Assembly: GCF_014695395.1 (NCBI RefSeq)
Contig: NZ_JACJOF010000013.1
Span: forward strand, 62,001 to 126,000
DNA from: Nodosilinea sp. FACHB-131
GTDB lineage: Bacteria; Cyanobacteriota; Cyanobacteriia; Phormidesmidales; Phormidesmidaceae
Length of the DNA: 64,000 nucleotides
Reading direction: 5' to 3'
Shown here one piece after another: positions 29,001 through 37,121 of the stretch. Made by a program: the position numbers and the translations under genes. Position 1 is the first letter of the stretch, and the number at the start of each line of letters is the position of its first letter. The notes below the pieces were generated by a model. It was not told the origin of the DNA. It did no database searches and worked only from the letters and a program-made list of their open reading frames with translations.

Positions 29001-29699
29001 CAGTTCGATATCCACTATCACCAGGTCTATACGCACAACCCACGCGGGCTGGTAGCGGGCACCCTCGATTGGTCAAAGTATATGGGCGATCGCCAGTGGG
29101 GATTTTTGGGCACCCGCCCCGTTTCTGACATTTTGATCAAGCTGCCCGCCTACACCGAGCCCTTCGACTTCAACGGGGCCGCCTGGGCCGCCCTCGACGA
29201 CCTACGCATCGAGCTAGAGCTCATGACGGCCCGCTACCGCACCGGCGACGGCACCGGCGTCACCTACGTCGGCCCCGCCAACAACTGCGCCCAAGACTCA
29301 AATCAGGCTATGTACGCCAGCGCCGCTCACTTGGAGGCTGCCGTCATCGCCCACCGAGCTACCCTTAAAGCTTGGGAGGCCGACAACCCTGACCAGGCCC
29401 AGCAGTTTCAGCAGTTGCTCAACCTGCGCCGCCACCTTCAGCAAAAACTTCTGCCCTTTGGTAGCGCCCGAGCCGATTGGGCTGACGAGCGAGAATCCTT
29501 GGGCAGCAACCTATCAGATTTTCCGCTTCAGACTGTGGGCCGTGGACTGTTAAGCTGGCGCACCATGCTGCCGCGCAAGGCCAGCGACGCCATAACTCAG
29601 CTCTGTCTTCGCTACGGAGCCAGCCTGTGGGTATTGCGCACTAACCAAGTAGGCGGCCACGACCCAACAATAGACCCCCTGGCACCTATCACCTTGTAA
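26070..29699 (+). CDS. Very large multi-pass membrane protein with hydrolase-like domain
   Basis: 1209-residue protein. Residues about 1-200 resemble a YIP1-type membrane domain with five hydrophobic helices (WVLSIWMVSRWLL, LALLSLLAVVFALAVLG). Two more transmembrane helices follow at about 250-270 and 290-312. A soluble alpha/beta-hydrolase-like region then begins YIVYLDGINQATADYQPT (about 348) and contains the elbow LIGYSGGGQIAVG (candidate nucleophile Ser about 474). A long C-terminal half (about 620-1200) contains repeated beta-rich modules (HYHQVYTHNPRGL, WGFLGTRPVSDILIKLP). No known full-length family is recognised. The 8-bp overlap with the PHP gene suggests co-regulation. Hydrolase activity is inferred from one motif. 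Confidence 0.85.
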   Translation: MADPAFNTLWQLVGGVLRLDPEAFQVFHQTPDSVVLGLVFVAGFSQAVGQGIVLFVNRVKPLRFVLSLVLSALLFVAGYLFWVLSIWMVSRWLLDQPIPWRVVQGSLALSYLPLMFSFLGAMPYLGVPLLRLLALLSLLAVVFALAVLGQIPVGQAAGHVALGWLGLVVVQQTTVGQPIVNLGRWLANWAAGVQLVVDRGQLKLLIAANPLRLGPSTAVAPEGLALAPPALTDAKPLPGALLKRRSRRLTLLWIYGGLGLLALVVALSLEPLRGLMTQWYGQSRPARWFADLIWIGAIALVVGAMLAPLEALGWWAGWYGDDDGTSTHSPQTPKIDGTPTKLPRRYIVYLDGINQATADYQPTVARYLDELDQSLPADITLVKGLIPYSVLNRSLTENRPLAFFWRGVETLTRRLGPWVGMIINIRNILIVAVSADQRFGPIYNQGVAQQVYESLLENGYPAQGGIPLTLIGYSGGGQIAVGIVPFLKRALGAPIEVISLAGVIGGNGRVMEAEQLYHLVGSRDPVERLGPIMFPRRWAIAPLSYWNRAKRKGKITFISLGPVGHQVPGGVLDDQAFLPDGRSHLQQTLDLTLDIVAGDLRQYLDIQKIQVVNPGSYYRFQSAPFNHPSYYPVQQTLPAPQYRPVGDWLGRLILPNASDRLQLEGIWFELLHTPPAYQHYLGQRVHLRWRCNPGLKKRFQAVTRDIHFSAEAEASHREGMILPTRLNHWRLVTPLESLAGAHPVDDIIVKLPEPVSIEEPTELDGTLSNAALAITIGHEPIQIAGLYYALVQFLSPVAGAIDRYHVVHYNPDTQAFDGLKETVRLPQVVPDGDGIEPSTSRELERSPLNATGWYIHGAQAHDGEFVVQALRPRRLFQLRPDRTIASGRRGRQYLRRESWENLVQKKGTTESVLIDPKTPSEQAAIAEWQEDDQALLVHVYGGIGGQNREPAARGPVYFGHFAYGIATVVREPLAQELQFDIHYHQVYTHNPRGLVAGTLDWSKYMGDRQWGFLGTRPVSDILIKLPAYTEPFDFNGAAWAALDDLRIELELMTARYRTGDGTGVTYVGPANNCAQDSNQAMYASAAHLEAAVIAHRATLKAWEADNPDQAQQFQQLLNLRRHLQQKLLPFGSARADWADERESLGSNLSDFPLQTVGRGLLSWRTMLPRKASDAITQLCLRYGASLWVLRTNQVGGHDPTIDPLAPITL

Positions 29700-29935
29700 A
29701 GCACTTTTTACAATTGCCAAGTAAGGTGTATGTGAAGATGAAGTAAAATCTCAATTAGGCACTTTATAGCTTTCTTACGGATCTGTTATCACAAGACTAG
29801 TAGAAATACGTAGAGTCCCTGTTTGTCACTGGCTGAATTGGTCGTATTCCTGGTGTTGTCGATAGCTGCTCCCTGGCGCGTCAGTGCCTGGCCCAGAGCA
29901 TTCAGACCCTAAGAAGCTGTTACTGCGGTTATGCC

Positions 29936-31312
29936 ATGCTGAACGTCGGTAAATTTTATCGTCGGAGCCACCGACATCTAGCCACTCAAATCACTGGGCT
30001 AGCCTCTTTGATAGCAATAGTGCTGGCGGGTTTGCCAGCCCAGGCCAGTGTGACCCTCACCCGAGCCGAAGTCGAAGCTCTGCGCAATCGAGTTGAATTT
30101 ATTCCTCGCGGGCAGCGGGCTCGGGCAGCGAGAATGTCAGACTTTTTAGCCCTTGGGGATGCCCTGCGTACCGCCGCATCCTCCCAGGCTGACCTGCGCT
30201 TCAACGATGGATCGCTGGCTCGGGTCGGGGAGCGAGCTACCTTTCGGTTTGTGCCTAACACCCGCAATTTTCGACTTACCAACGGCACCGTGCTACTGCT
30301 GATTCCGCCGGGGCAGGGCCGCACCAACATTCAAACTCCCAGCGCCGTCACCGGCATTCAAGGATCAGCTGTAGTCGTGCGCTATGTGCCAGAAAGCGAC
30401 CTGACTCTGGTGATGGCCCTCACCAATAACCCCGCCGGGCCCATGACCATCACCACTAGCAGCTGCAGCGAAGGCGTTGCTGACTGTGGCGCCACCGAAT
30501 ACGCCCTTTACGGCGGTCAAATGGCCCTGATTCAAAATAATCAGGTGCAGGTAGTTGAGTTCGACCTACCCACGTTCTATCAGACCAGCCCCTTGGTGGA
30601 AGGCCTAGAGCTCGACAATCCAAATGCTGAGTCTCCCCTAGGGCCTGCCCTAGAGGCCGTGCGCGAAGAGACCCTAGAGGCTCTGTCAGAGCAGGTACCT
30701 TTTTCCGAAAGCATCACTCTAAACCCAGCCCTGATTGGCGTAGACAGCAATGGTCAGATCGTCACTGGCCAACCCCTGCTGCCATCTCCAGCTACGTCTG
30801 AGGGTTCTCCTACCCCTGCTCAGTTCCCGACTGAGGTGGGTAGTAATACCCCTGCTCCTGACCCGACTGCCAATCAGCCTCCGATCGCCGGCGGGGGTGA
30901 TTTCGGTAATAACGGTGGCAGCATAGGTATTGGGGTTGGCGGAGGCGGCATCGGTCTTGGTGTCGGTGTCGATCCCAGAAACAACGGCAATAATGGCGTC
31001 GGTGTCGGTGTAGGCGGTGACCCTGGCAACAACAACGCTGGTGGAAACGGCAACGGCAACGGCGTTGGCAACGGCAATAATGGCGTCGGTGTCGGTGTAG
31101 GCGGTGACCCTGGCAACAACAACGCTGGTGGAAACGGCAACGGCAATGGCGTTGGCAACGGCAACAACGGCGTCGGTGTTGGTGTAGGCGGTGACCCCGG
31201 CAACAACAACGCTGGTGGAAACGGCAACGGCAACGGCGTTGGCAACGGTTCCGAGAACGGCGGGGGCGGCCCTTCCCAACCTGACGGCCCGTTTACTCCT
31301 CCTGACAAGTAG
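29936..31312 (+). CDS. Secreted FecR-domain protein with Gly/Asn repeat tail
   Basis: 458-residue exported protein. A signal peptide at 1-38 ends around LAGLPAQAS. A FecR-like beta domain follows (about 55-150) with the typical DLRFNDGSLARVGERATFRF and TPSAVTGIQGSAVVVRY elements. Such domains in cyanobacteria are periplasmic or surface scaffolds and not iron-citrate anti-sigma regulators. A Pro/Glu-rich linker leads to three 29-residue Gly/Asn-rich repeats (NGVGVGVGGDPG and so on) that end the protein. No LPXTG, PEP-CTERM or membrane anchor is seen at the end. The tail could be a flexible adhesive or matrix element. Confidence 0.85.
   Translation: MLNVGKFYRRSHRHLATQITGLASLIAIVLAGLPAQASVTLTRAEVEALRNRVEFIPRGQRARAARMSDFLALGDALRTAASSQADLRFNDGSLARVGERATFRFVPNTRNFRLTNGTVLLLIPPGQGRTNIQTPSAVTGIQGSAVVVRYVPESDLTLVMALTNNPAGPMTITTSSCSEGVADCGATEYALYGGQMALIQNNQVQVVEFDLPTFYQTSPLVEGLELDNPNAESPLGPALEAVREETLEALSEQVPFSESITLNPALIGVDSNGQIVTGQPLLPSPATSEGSPTPAQFPTEVGSNTPAPDPTANQPPIAGGGDFGNNGGSIGIGVGGGGIGLGVGVDPRNNGNNGVGVGVGGDPGNNNAGGNGNGNGVGNGNNGVGVGVGGDPGNNNAGGNGNGNGVGNGNNGVGVGVGGDPGNNNAGGNGNGNGVGNGSENGGGGPSQPDGPFTPPDK
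30989..31249 (+). repeat. Three 87-bp tandem repeats in FecR gene
   Basis: Units start at 30989, 31076 and 31163 and are nearly identical at nucleotide level, encoding 29 residues each. The period is in frame, so unit number can vary without breaking the protein. Confidence 0.93.
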
Positions 31313-31435
31313 AATCTGGCTCGCCAGGGATATATGGCTGTCAGTGGGCAACCAGTCTAGCGGGTTGGTGCGGTGTGTTACATCAAGGCCGGCCTGTTTT
31401 AGGCTAAACGTGGCCATTACCGACAGTGCTAACCC

Positions 31436-32632
31436 ATGCTGAGCCAGATTAAATCGATTGTTGAGGCCATTTCGCCTCGCCTGATTGAGATTCGCCACCA
31501 CCTGCACAGCCACCCAGAGCTCAGCGGACAGGAGTATAAGACCGCAGCCTATGTAGCGGGGGTGCTTTCATCCTGCGGGCTGCGGGTGCAGGAGTTGGTG
31601 GGCAAAACCGGGGTCGTGGCTGAGCTGCCGGGCAGTGATGACTCTAGAATTTTGGCGATCCGGGCTGATATGGATGCCCTGCCCATTGCCGAACGGGTTA
31701 ATCTTCCCTTTGCTTCAAATCAGTTAGGCATTATGCATGCCTGCGGTCACGATGTGCATACAACAGTGGGCCTGGGCACAGCTATGGTGCTGGCTCAGCT
31801 GGGCCTGCCGCTGCCGGGCACCACGCGATTTTTGTTTCAGCCCGCTGAAGAAACCGCCCAGGGTGCCCGCTGGATGATTGAGGACGGGGTAATGGCCGGA
31901 GTCGCAGCTATTTTAGGACTGCACGCCTACCCTACGGTGCCAGCGCGGACTATTGGCATTCGCTACGGGGCGCTTACCGCCGCCGCCGATGACCTGGAAA
32001 TTATTATTGTGGGGGAGTCGGGCCACGGGGCGCGGCCCCACGAGGCGATCGACGCTATCTGGATTGCGTCGCAGGTGATTACGACCCTACAGCAGGCTAT
32101 CAGCCGCACCCAAAACCCACTGCACCCAATTGTGCTGACAATTGGACAGATTCAGGGCGGGCGCGCCCCCAATGTAATTGCCGATACGGTGAAGCTGCTG
32201 GGTACGGTGCGATCGCTCCATCCCGACACCCGCAACCACCTGCCCCAGTGGATTGAGGGGATTATCGCCGGAGTATGCCAGCCCTACGGAGCCAAGTACG
32301 AGATCAACTATCGTCGGGGGGTGCCCTCAGTGCTCAATGACCCCACCCTGACCGAACTCACCGCCCGCTGTGTCAGTGAAGCCTTGGGCAATGAGTATCT
32401 GCAAATTATCCACGAGCCATCCCTGGGGGCCGAAGACTTTTCGCTGTATTTAGAGCATGCCCCGGGCACGATGTTTCGCCTGGGTGTGGGCTTTACCGAT
32501 CGCGCTATCAACTACCCACTGCACCATCCCAAGTTTGAAGTAGACGAGTCAGCGATCGCCGCTGGAGTGCTCACCATGGCCTACGCCAGCTACCGCTACT
32601 GGCAGCTACCGTCCCAGGCTCCCGTCAATTAG
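31436..32632 (+). CDS. M20 family metal-dependent amidohydrolase
   Basis: 398-residue member of the M20D group (IAA-amino acid hydrolase / N-acyl-L-amino-acid amidohydrolase / HipO type). Metal ligands and catalytic acid appear in order: HLHSHPELSGQE, IRADMDALPI, MHACGHDVHTTVGLG, FQPAEETAQGARWMIEDG, GLHAYP and the C-terminal H in YPLHHPKF. The family removes acyl groups from N-acyl amino acids. The precise substrate cannot be told. The ATG at 31436 gives the normal length. The M17 peptidase gene follows after about 125 bp on the same strand. Confidence 0.93.
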   Translation: MLSQIKSIVEAISPRLIEIRHHLHSHPELSGQEYKTAAYVAGVLSSCGLRVQELVGKTGVVAELPGSDDSRILAIRADMDALPIAERVNLPFASNQLGIMHACGHDVHTTVGLGTAMVLAQLGLPLPGTTRFLFQPAEETAQGARWMIEDGVMAGVAAILGLHAYPTVPARTIGIRYGALTAAADDLEIIIVGESGHGARPHEAIDAIWIASQVITTLQQAISRTQNPLHPIVLTIGQIQGGRAPNVIADTVKLLGTVRSLHPDTRNHLPQWIEGIIAGVCQPYGAKYEINYRRGVPSVLNDPTLTELTARCVSEALGNEYLQIIHEPSLGAEDFSLYLEHAPGTMFRLGVGFTDRAINYPLHHPKFEVDESAIAAGVLTMAYASYRYWQLPSQAPVN

Positions 32633-32758
32633 AAGCCGAGTTTAGGCTCACTCACTACTCACACTGGCCCAGAGCTAGCCCGTGCCAGCTGAGCCTTACC
32701 CCAAAGCCAAAACTTCGATAGACTGATTCATTTGGGTGCACCCCTGGAGGATGTAACG

Positions 32759-34135
32759 TTGTCAACGCCGATTCCCATCTACCTGGTAAATCAAACCGAC
32801 CTCGCCAAAGACCACGCCGATAGCCAAACCTGGGCCCAGGCCACTGGGTTTAAGGCCGACCCCAGCACCGTCTGCTTAGTGCCCGGCACCGAGGGCACCC
32901 TGGCCAAGGTTCTAGTGGGCAAACCCGACCCAGTCGACACCTGGACTCTGGGAAATCTGGCCAAAACTCTGCCTCCTCAGACCTACACCCTGGCCAACGA
33001 GTGGCCTGCCGCCACCGCCACCAAGCTCTGGCTAGGCTGGTGCCTGGGCCGCTATAGCTTTGCACCCTACAAACGTCAGGCGCCCCCACCGGCGACTGAG
33101 CTCGTGCCCCCGGCTGGGGCCGACACCGCTTACGTCACCACCACCGTAGCCGCCACGACCCTAGTGCGCGATCTGATCACTACCCCCGCAGGCGACATGG
33201 GGCCAGAGCAGCTTCAGGCGGCGGCGCAGAAACTGTGCGATCGCCATGTCGCCAACCTCACCACCTTGGTCGGCGATGAACTCATTGACCAAAACTATCC
33301 CCTGATTCACGCCGTAGGACGCGCCTACACCCAGGCTCCCCGACTGCTCGATATTACCTGGGGCAATCCTGATGCTCCCAAGGTCACCCTGGTGGGCAAA
33401 GGGGTTTGCTTTGACACGGGCGGCCTCGACATCAAGCCCGCCGCCGGCATGAAGCTAATGAAAAAAGACATGGGCGGGGCTGCCAACGCGCTCGGTCTCG
33501 CCGAGATGATCATGGGTCTCCATCTGCCCGTGCGCCTGCGGGTGCTCATTCCAGCGGTCGAAAACAGCATCGCCGGCAATGCCCTTCACCCGCTGGACGT
33601 GGTGCCCTCCCGTCGGGGGCTGACGGTGGAAGTTGGCAACACCGATGCCGAAGGTCGCCTAGTGCTGGCCGATGCCCTCTGGGAAGCCGTCTGCGAAGAA
33701 CCCGCCCCCCAGCTAGTAGTTGATTTTGCCACCCTCACCGGGGCAGCCCGCATCGCCCTAGGCACCGAGCTACCTGCTTGCTTTAGCAACCGACCCGAGC
33801 TGGCCAACACGCTATTGACCTGTGGCCTAGCCGCTGATGACCCCCTCTGGCAGCTGCCCCTGCACAAACCCTACCGCAACATGATCGACAGCTCCGTGGC
33901 TGACCTTTCCAATATCTCGAACAGCTCCTATGGCGGGTCGATCACGGCCGCTCTGTTTTTGCAGGAGTTCACCAGGCCTGAGATTCCTTGGATACACCTC
34001 GATCTGATGGCCTGGAACGTGCGCAGCCTGCCCGGTCGGCCCGAAGGCGGCGAGGCGATGGGCATGCGGGCGGTGTTTGAGTTAATTCAGCAGACGGTGG
34101 CAAAGGGCCAGCTTGAAACTTTGGTACCGCAGTGA
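32759..34135 (+). CDS. M17 family leucyl aminopeptidase-like protease
   Basis: Zinc-dependent M17 peptidase. The chosen start is TTG at 32759, preceded by a perfect GGAGG (32746-32750) with 8-nt spacing, and not the TTG at 32732. It gives 458 residues beginning MSTPIPIYLVNQ. The C-terminal catalytic domain contains GKGVCFDTGGLDIKPAAGMK (about 217), KKDMGGAA and the family signature NTDAEGRL (about 294), so metal and catalytic residues are retained. The N-terminal domain is shorter and more divergent than in PepA, resembling PepB-type enzymes. The product is probably cytoplasmic. No clear terminator directly follows. Confidence 0.9.
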   Translation: MSTPIPIYLVNQTDLAKDHADSQTWAQATGFKADPSTVCLVPGTEGTLAKVLVGKPDPVDTWTLGNLAKTLPPQTYTLANEWPAATATKLWLGWCLGRYSFAPYKRQAPPPATELVPPAGADTAYVTTTVAATTLVRDLITTPAGDMGPEQLQAAAQKLCDRHVANLTTLVGDELIDQNYPLIHAVGRAYTQAPRLLDITWGNPDAPKVTLVGKGVCFDTGGLDIKPAAGMKLMKKDMGGAANALGLAEMIMGLHLPVRLRVLIPAVENSIAGNALHPLDVVPSRRGLTVEVGNTDAEGRLVLADALWEAVCEEPAPQLVVDFATLTGAARIALGTELPACFSNRPELANTLLTCGLAADDPLWQLPLHKPYRNMIDSSVADLSNISNSSYGGSITAALFLQEFTRPEIPWIHLDLMAWNVRSLPGRPEGGEAMGMRAVFELIQQTVAKGQLETLVPQ

Positions 34136-34879
34136 GCGCAGGAGAATCTGGGTAGGTTGGGCGGGCCTGATGCACTTCCTAGCGACCCTACAGTTTGGCC
34201 TCTTTAGAGTTGGGGTTGTAAATTTGAGTCTGGTATTGCCCCTAGCTACCTGATCTGACGACTGAAAGCCTCAGCTAAGCGTTAGATCAGTTAGCTCCTT
34301 GAGTTGAGCGTGTGAGGGGCTAGAACCACACTTTACTGAGCCAACCCAATAGGCCAGGGCGAATGACAGTCGCTCTGGCCTATTGGGTGTGTGCGCTAAA
34401 TACGAGTAGGCCGACCGCCTTTTTGGGTAAGCGCTGAAACCCTTATTTTCTTCTTTAACTTCTTCTTAACCATTTTACGGCGGCAGAGATTTAAAGACTG
34501 CGTTCTCAGTTAGCTATCAAGAACTGTTCGAAGTATTGAAATACAAGACGTTAGCAAAATCAAAAATTAAAACGCTCTAGCTCGCGATCGCACAGCTAAA
34601 GCCGCTGTCTTTAACTTGGCTTAACAAAAGTAGGAATAGCTCTATTAAAACCAGACATCAAAGCCTACCTAAAGGCATAGGGTTCGTTTAGATACTTTAT
34701 ATATCATGAGTTTGATTGACTATAGTCCTAGCCATATATATTTCGGTGTTCACTCTATTTGATAGGAACTTGAATGGATCAGTTCAAGCTCTCAAAAAAG
34801 TCAGCACACCAAAGTCACTAGCTTAAAGCCACTGCAGTAGTTTTAGATGTTATTTAGATAACACTCAAAACGCTATGCA
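34136..34879. other. 744-bp AT-rich intergenic region
   Basis: It marks the transition from the GC-rich peptidase genes to an AT-richer island. It contains a 19-bp hairpin at 34344-34388 and, further on, an AT-rich stretch (34690-34760) with TTGACT (34716-34721) and TATATT (34737-34742) that could be a weakly spaced promoter for the glycosyltransferase. No ORF is supported. Confidence 0.45.
34344..34388. terminator. Strong 19-bp hairpin
   Basis: ACCCAATAGGCCAGGGCGA (34344-34362) pairs with 34370-34388 over 19 positions with a single G-T wobble, loop 7 nt. It lacks a T tract. It may end the peptidase transcript about 200 nt after its stop, or be a mobile palindromic repeat. Confidence 0.55.
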
Positions 34880-34888
34880 GTGGTCAGT

Positions 34889-36253
34889 ATGAAAGCCCTT
34901 AGCCTGACTGCCCCCATTGCCCCCATGAACTCTGCTAAACAGTTGAAAATCGTATACTCTTCAGCCCCCGTAGATGCTACGAGCGTTTATATGCATTGGG
35001 TTCTAGGTCAAGATGACCCTTCTCACTTTGCAATCACCTACGCTCAGCATTTCTATGAATTAGCCAGAAAATTCAATGCAAAGTCTTGGCTGATCTCGTC
35101 AAGGGATAAAAAGGGCCTCATCCAAGACAATGATTTCAGGGTTGAATTTAGATCTCTAAAGCATCAATCTAGAAGTAGTATTGCCTACTTTGCTGGTCAA
35201 CTTTGGTCAGGCTTGAGACTGATTTTTTCAGTAATTCTTTTCAAGGCTGACATTTTAATTGTCACCGAAGATAGAACCTTTTGGTTTCTACTGGGCATTC
35301 TTCCTCTGTTTGGCATTAAGGTTATCCCTACAATTCACTGCACTTTGTGGCCCAAATATAAGCGGCCTACTACCGTACAAGGAATTATTCAAAAGCTGAA
35401 TAGCTGGTTCTTTCGGTACGGCTGTGTAGAGATCTGCGTTGTTTCTGAAGACATCAAAGACCAGATTATCAAAATTACCAAGGGTCGCAGCCGTCCTATC
35501 CGAACGTTTGTTCCTGCATATAGAAGAGAGTTTCTTGACGACATCAAGAGCCGGAGTTGCGATAATGAGTCTGAAACGTTCCAGGTTTTGTTTGCTGGCA
35601 GAGTGGAAGGAAGCAAAGGAGTTTACCTCCTTCTAGAAGTTGCGAAGAAATTTATAGCAACCCATCCCAACTGCGTATTTAACATTTGTGGTACCGGTAG
35701 TCAGGTAGAAAAGCTTAAAGCCGCTGCTTTGGAGGCCGGTATTGAGAAACAGTTTGTTCTCCATGGGCACTGCGATCGCAACAAACTTCGCAAGATGTAT
35801 GAGATGTCCCATGTTATTGCTGTCCCAACCACTAAAGATTTTGTTGAAGGATTCAACAAGGTTGTGGCTGAAGGCGTCATCATGGGAAAACCAATCGTCA
35901 CATCTCCTGTTTGCCCAGCGTTATCTGTAGTTAGGGATGCAGCGGTGGAAGTTGCTCCTGACAACGTAGATGATTATCTAAACGCTATTTTGAGGCTGGC
36001 GACGGACAAAGAGTTTTATCAGCAAAAGCAAAAAAACGCTCTGGCTCTGAGAGAACAGTTTTTCTCATACTCAAGAAGTTGGGAAGCCCAGGTGGAAGAT
36101 GTTGTTCGAAAGATCTGTAGAAGCAACTTGGATCTCAGTAAATATGGACGAAAAACGGCTCATCGCCCTCTGTTGAACGCCGACCCGAAACCCAATTCTA
36201 TGCCGAAAGAGAAGACAGCTAAAACTCTAGTTGGTCTCGATAAAGTCCTTTGA
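34889..36253 (+). CDS. Glycosyltransferase family 4 (GT-B fold)
   Basis: 454-residue retaining glycosyltransferase, probably adding a sugar to an exopolysaccharide or lipid-linked oligosaccharide. The GT4 C-terminal domain is clear: LFAGRVEGSKGVYLLLEVAKKF, FNICGTGSQVEKLK, and the acidic EX7E-type motif within DFVEGFNKVVAEGVIMGKP. A GTG nine bases upstream is an alternative start. A hydrophobic stretch around 115-145 (LIFSVILFKADILIV) suggests membrane association. Base composition is lower in G+C than flanking genes, and no other sugar-pathway gene is adjacent, so this is an orphan, possibly transferred. The 3' end overlaps the opposing small gene by 35 bp. Confidence 0.88.
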   Translation: MKALSLTAPIAPMNSAKQLKIVYSSAPVDATSVYMHWVLGQDDPSHFAITYAQHFYELARKFNAKSWLISSRDKKGLIQDNDFRVEFRSLKHQSRSSIAYFAGQLWSGLRLIFSVILFKADILIVTEDRTFWFLLGILPLFGIKVIPTIHCTLWPKYKRPTTVQGIIQKLNSWFFRYGCVEICVVSEDIKDQIIKITKGRSRPIRTFVPAYRREFLDDIKSRSCDNESETFQVLFAGRVEGSKGVYLLLEVAKKFIATHPNCVFNICGTGSQVEKLKAAALEAGIEKQFVLHGHCDRNKLRKMYEMSHVIAVPTTKDFVEGFNKVVAEGVIMGKPIVTSPVCPALSVVRDAAVEVAPDNVDDYLNAILRLATDKEFYQQKQKNALALREQFFSYSRSWEAQVEDVVRKICRSNLDLSKYGRKTAHRPLLNADPKPNSMPKEKTAKTLVGLDKVL

Positions 36254-36440
36254 CCAGGTTGTCGAGCTGCTCGTCAGGGCAACAGTCGATGAGGATATAG
36301 AAGGCCTCTAGTAGCTTGGCGGCGCTATCGCCCATCAGCGGGCTGAGACCCCATACGTCTTGCACCCAGTCTTTAGGGTCGGTGGCGTCAAAAATCATGC
36401 GCTCTAGCAGCTGCTTGGCCTCGTCTTTAGAAATAGACAT
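36219..36440 (-). CDS. Small acidic hypothetical protein
   Basis: 73-residue helical acidic protein (SKDEAKQLLERMIFDATDP, then SAAKLLEAFYILIDCCPDEQL). I do not recognise a family. It overlaps the end of the glycosyltransferase convergently by 35 bp and starts about 200 bp from the divergent nuclease-ParA gene, with a 15-bp inverted repeat between them. It may or may not belong to that module. Confidence 0.6.
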   Translation of the reverse strand: MSISKDEAKQLLERMIFDATDPKDWVQDVWGLSPLMGDSAAKLLEAFYILIDCCPDEQLDNLVKGLYRDQLEF

Positions 36441-36474
36441 GAAGTTAAAGAGAATAACTGAACTGAACTATTTT

Positions 36475-36528
36475 ATCGCGCAGGGGTGCTAATCACAGTT
36501 TGGTGAGGCGATCGCACCTCTGCGCGAT
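36475..36528. promoter_or_regulatory. 15-bp inverted repeat between divergent genes
   Basis: ATCGCGCAGGGGTGC (36475-36489) and GCACCTCTGCGCGAT (36514-36528) are complementary apart from one wobble position, with a 24-nt loop. There is no T tract, so it is unlikely to be a terminator. Its position upstream of a ParA/ParB-like pair makes it a candidate operator or parS-like site. Confidence 0.5.
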
Positions 36529-36636
36529 GTCTCGCGCTTACAAGCGGTTCCATAAAGCTTGCATCAACTTTGCACTGAATGCTCTCGTGTTCGAGATTTC
36601 TTTCTGTACAAAGGGTTAAAGCCATACAACTTATAC

Positions 36637-36882
36637 ATGAATTTAGAGGAAGCTCTACAAGCTCTGCCCCCAGATGCTATTGAAGTTGTCGTCGAAGGAA
36701 ATTTTTCTAAGGCTTTCTTAAAAGCTTTAGGATTTGGGGATTTAGAAATGGTGCCCGGCTTTAGAGTCGGTAGACTAGTCGTTGACCATGCCGCTCGTAA
36801 AAACGCGGATGATGATATTTTCCTGCACAGTCAAGCAAATCCCTACCTCTACATGGAGGTCAAGGGGCATCAGCGAACTTAG
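36637..36882 (+). CDS. PD-(D/E)XK/HsdR_N-like N-terminal part of a ParA fusion, frameshifted
   Basis: Open frame of 81 residues from ATG 36637 (MNLEEALQALPPD). It contains GFRVGRLVVDH, then about 20 residues later YLYMEVKG. The Asp followed by a Glu-x-Lys is the spacing of a PD-(D/E)XK nuclease core, as in the HsdR N-terminal domain. The frame stops at 36882. Shifting by -1 at the GGGG run 36864-36867 continues without a stop (GASANLADEQHPDYRK) straight into the ParA frame at 37122. One missing G would restore a single protein of about 446 residues. A sequencing error, a true mutation and recoding are all possible. The TTG at 36559 is a spurious earlier start. Confidence 0.7.
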   Translation: MNLEEALQALPPDAIEVVVEGNFSKAFLKALGFGDLEMVPGFRVGRLVVDHAARKNADDDIFLHSQANPYLYMEVKGHQRT

Positions 36883-37121
36883 CAGACGAGCAACATCCTG
36901 ATTACCGCAAAGCATCTCTACAGCTTAAACGTTACCTACTAGCTCCATCCTCTGCATCTGTTAAGTGGGGAATTTTAACAAATTCTCTCCATGTTCAACT
37001 ATTTCGGAAACACGGCAAAATTGTACATCCTGTAACACCCTGCCTACCATTAAGTGAAAATATTCAGCAGACCGTCAAGGAATTAAAGGAGCGGATAGAA
37101 ACTCCTCAACGAGCGCTGATA

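Noticed and set aside
30989-31249. CRISPR-like spacing of repeats
   Set aside because: Repeats are contiguous 87-bp coding units without spacers and no cas gene is present.
30719-31513. 264-aa and 144-aa antisense ORFs over the FecR repeats
   Set aside because: They are shadows created by the GC-rich repeats; composition is Val/Thr- or Pro-repetitive and the plus-strand gene is well supported.
36559-36636. Upstream extension of the nuclease-like gene from TTG
   Set aside because: No ribosome-binding site, and the Cys-rich extension does not look like the folded domain; ATG 36637 preferred.
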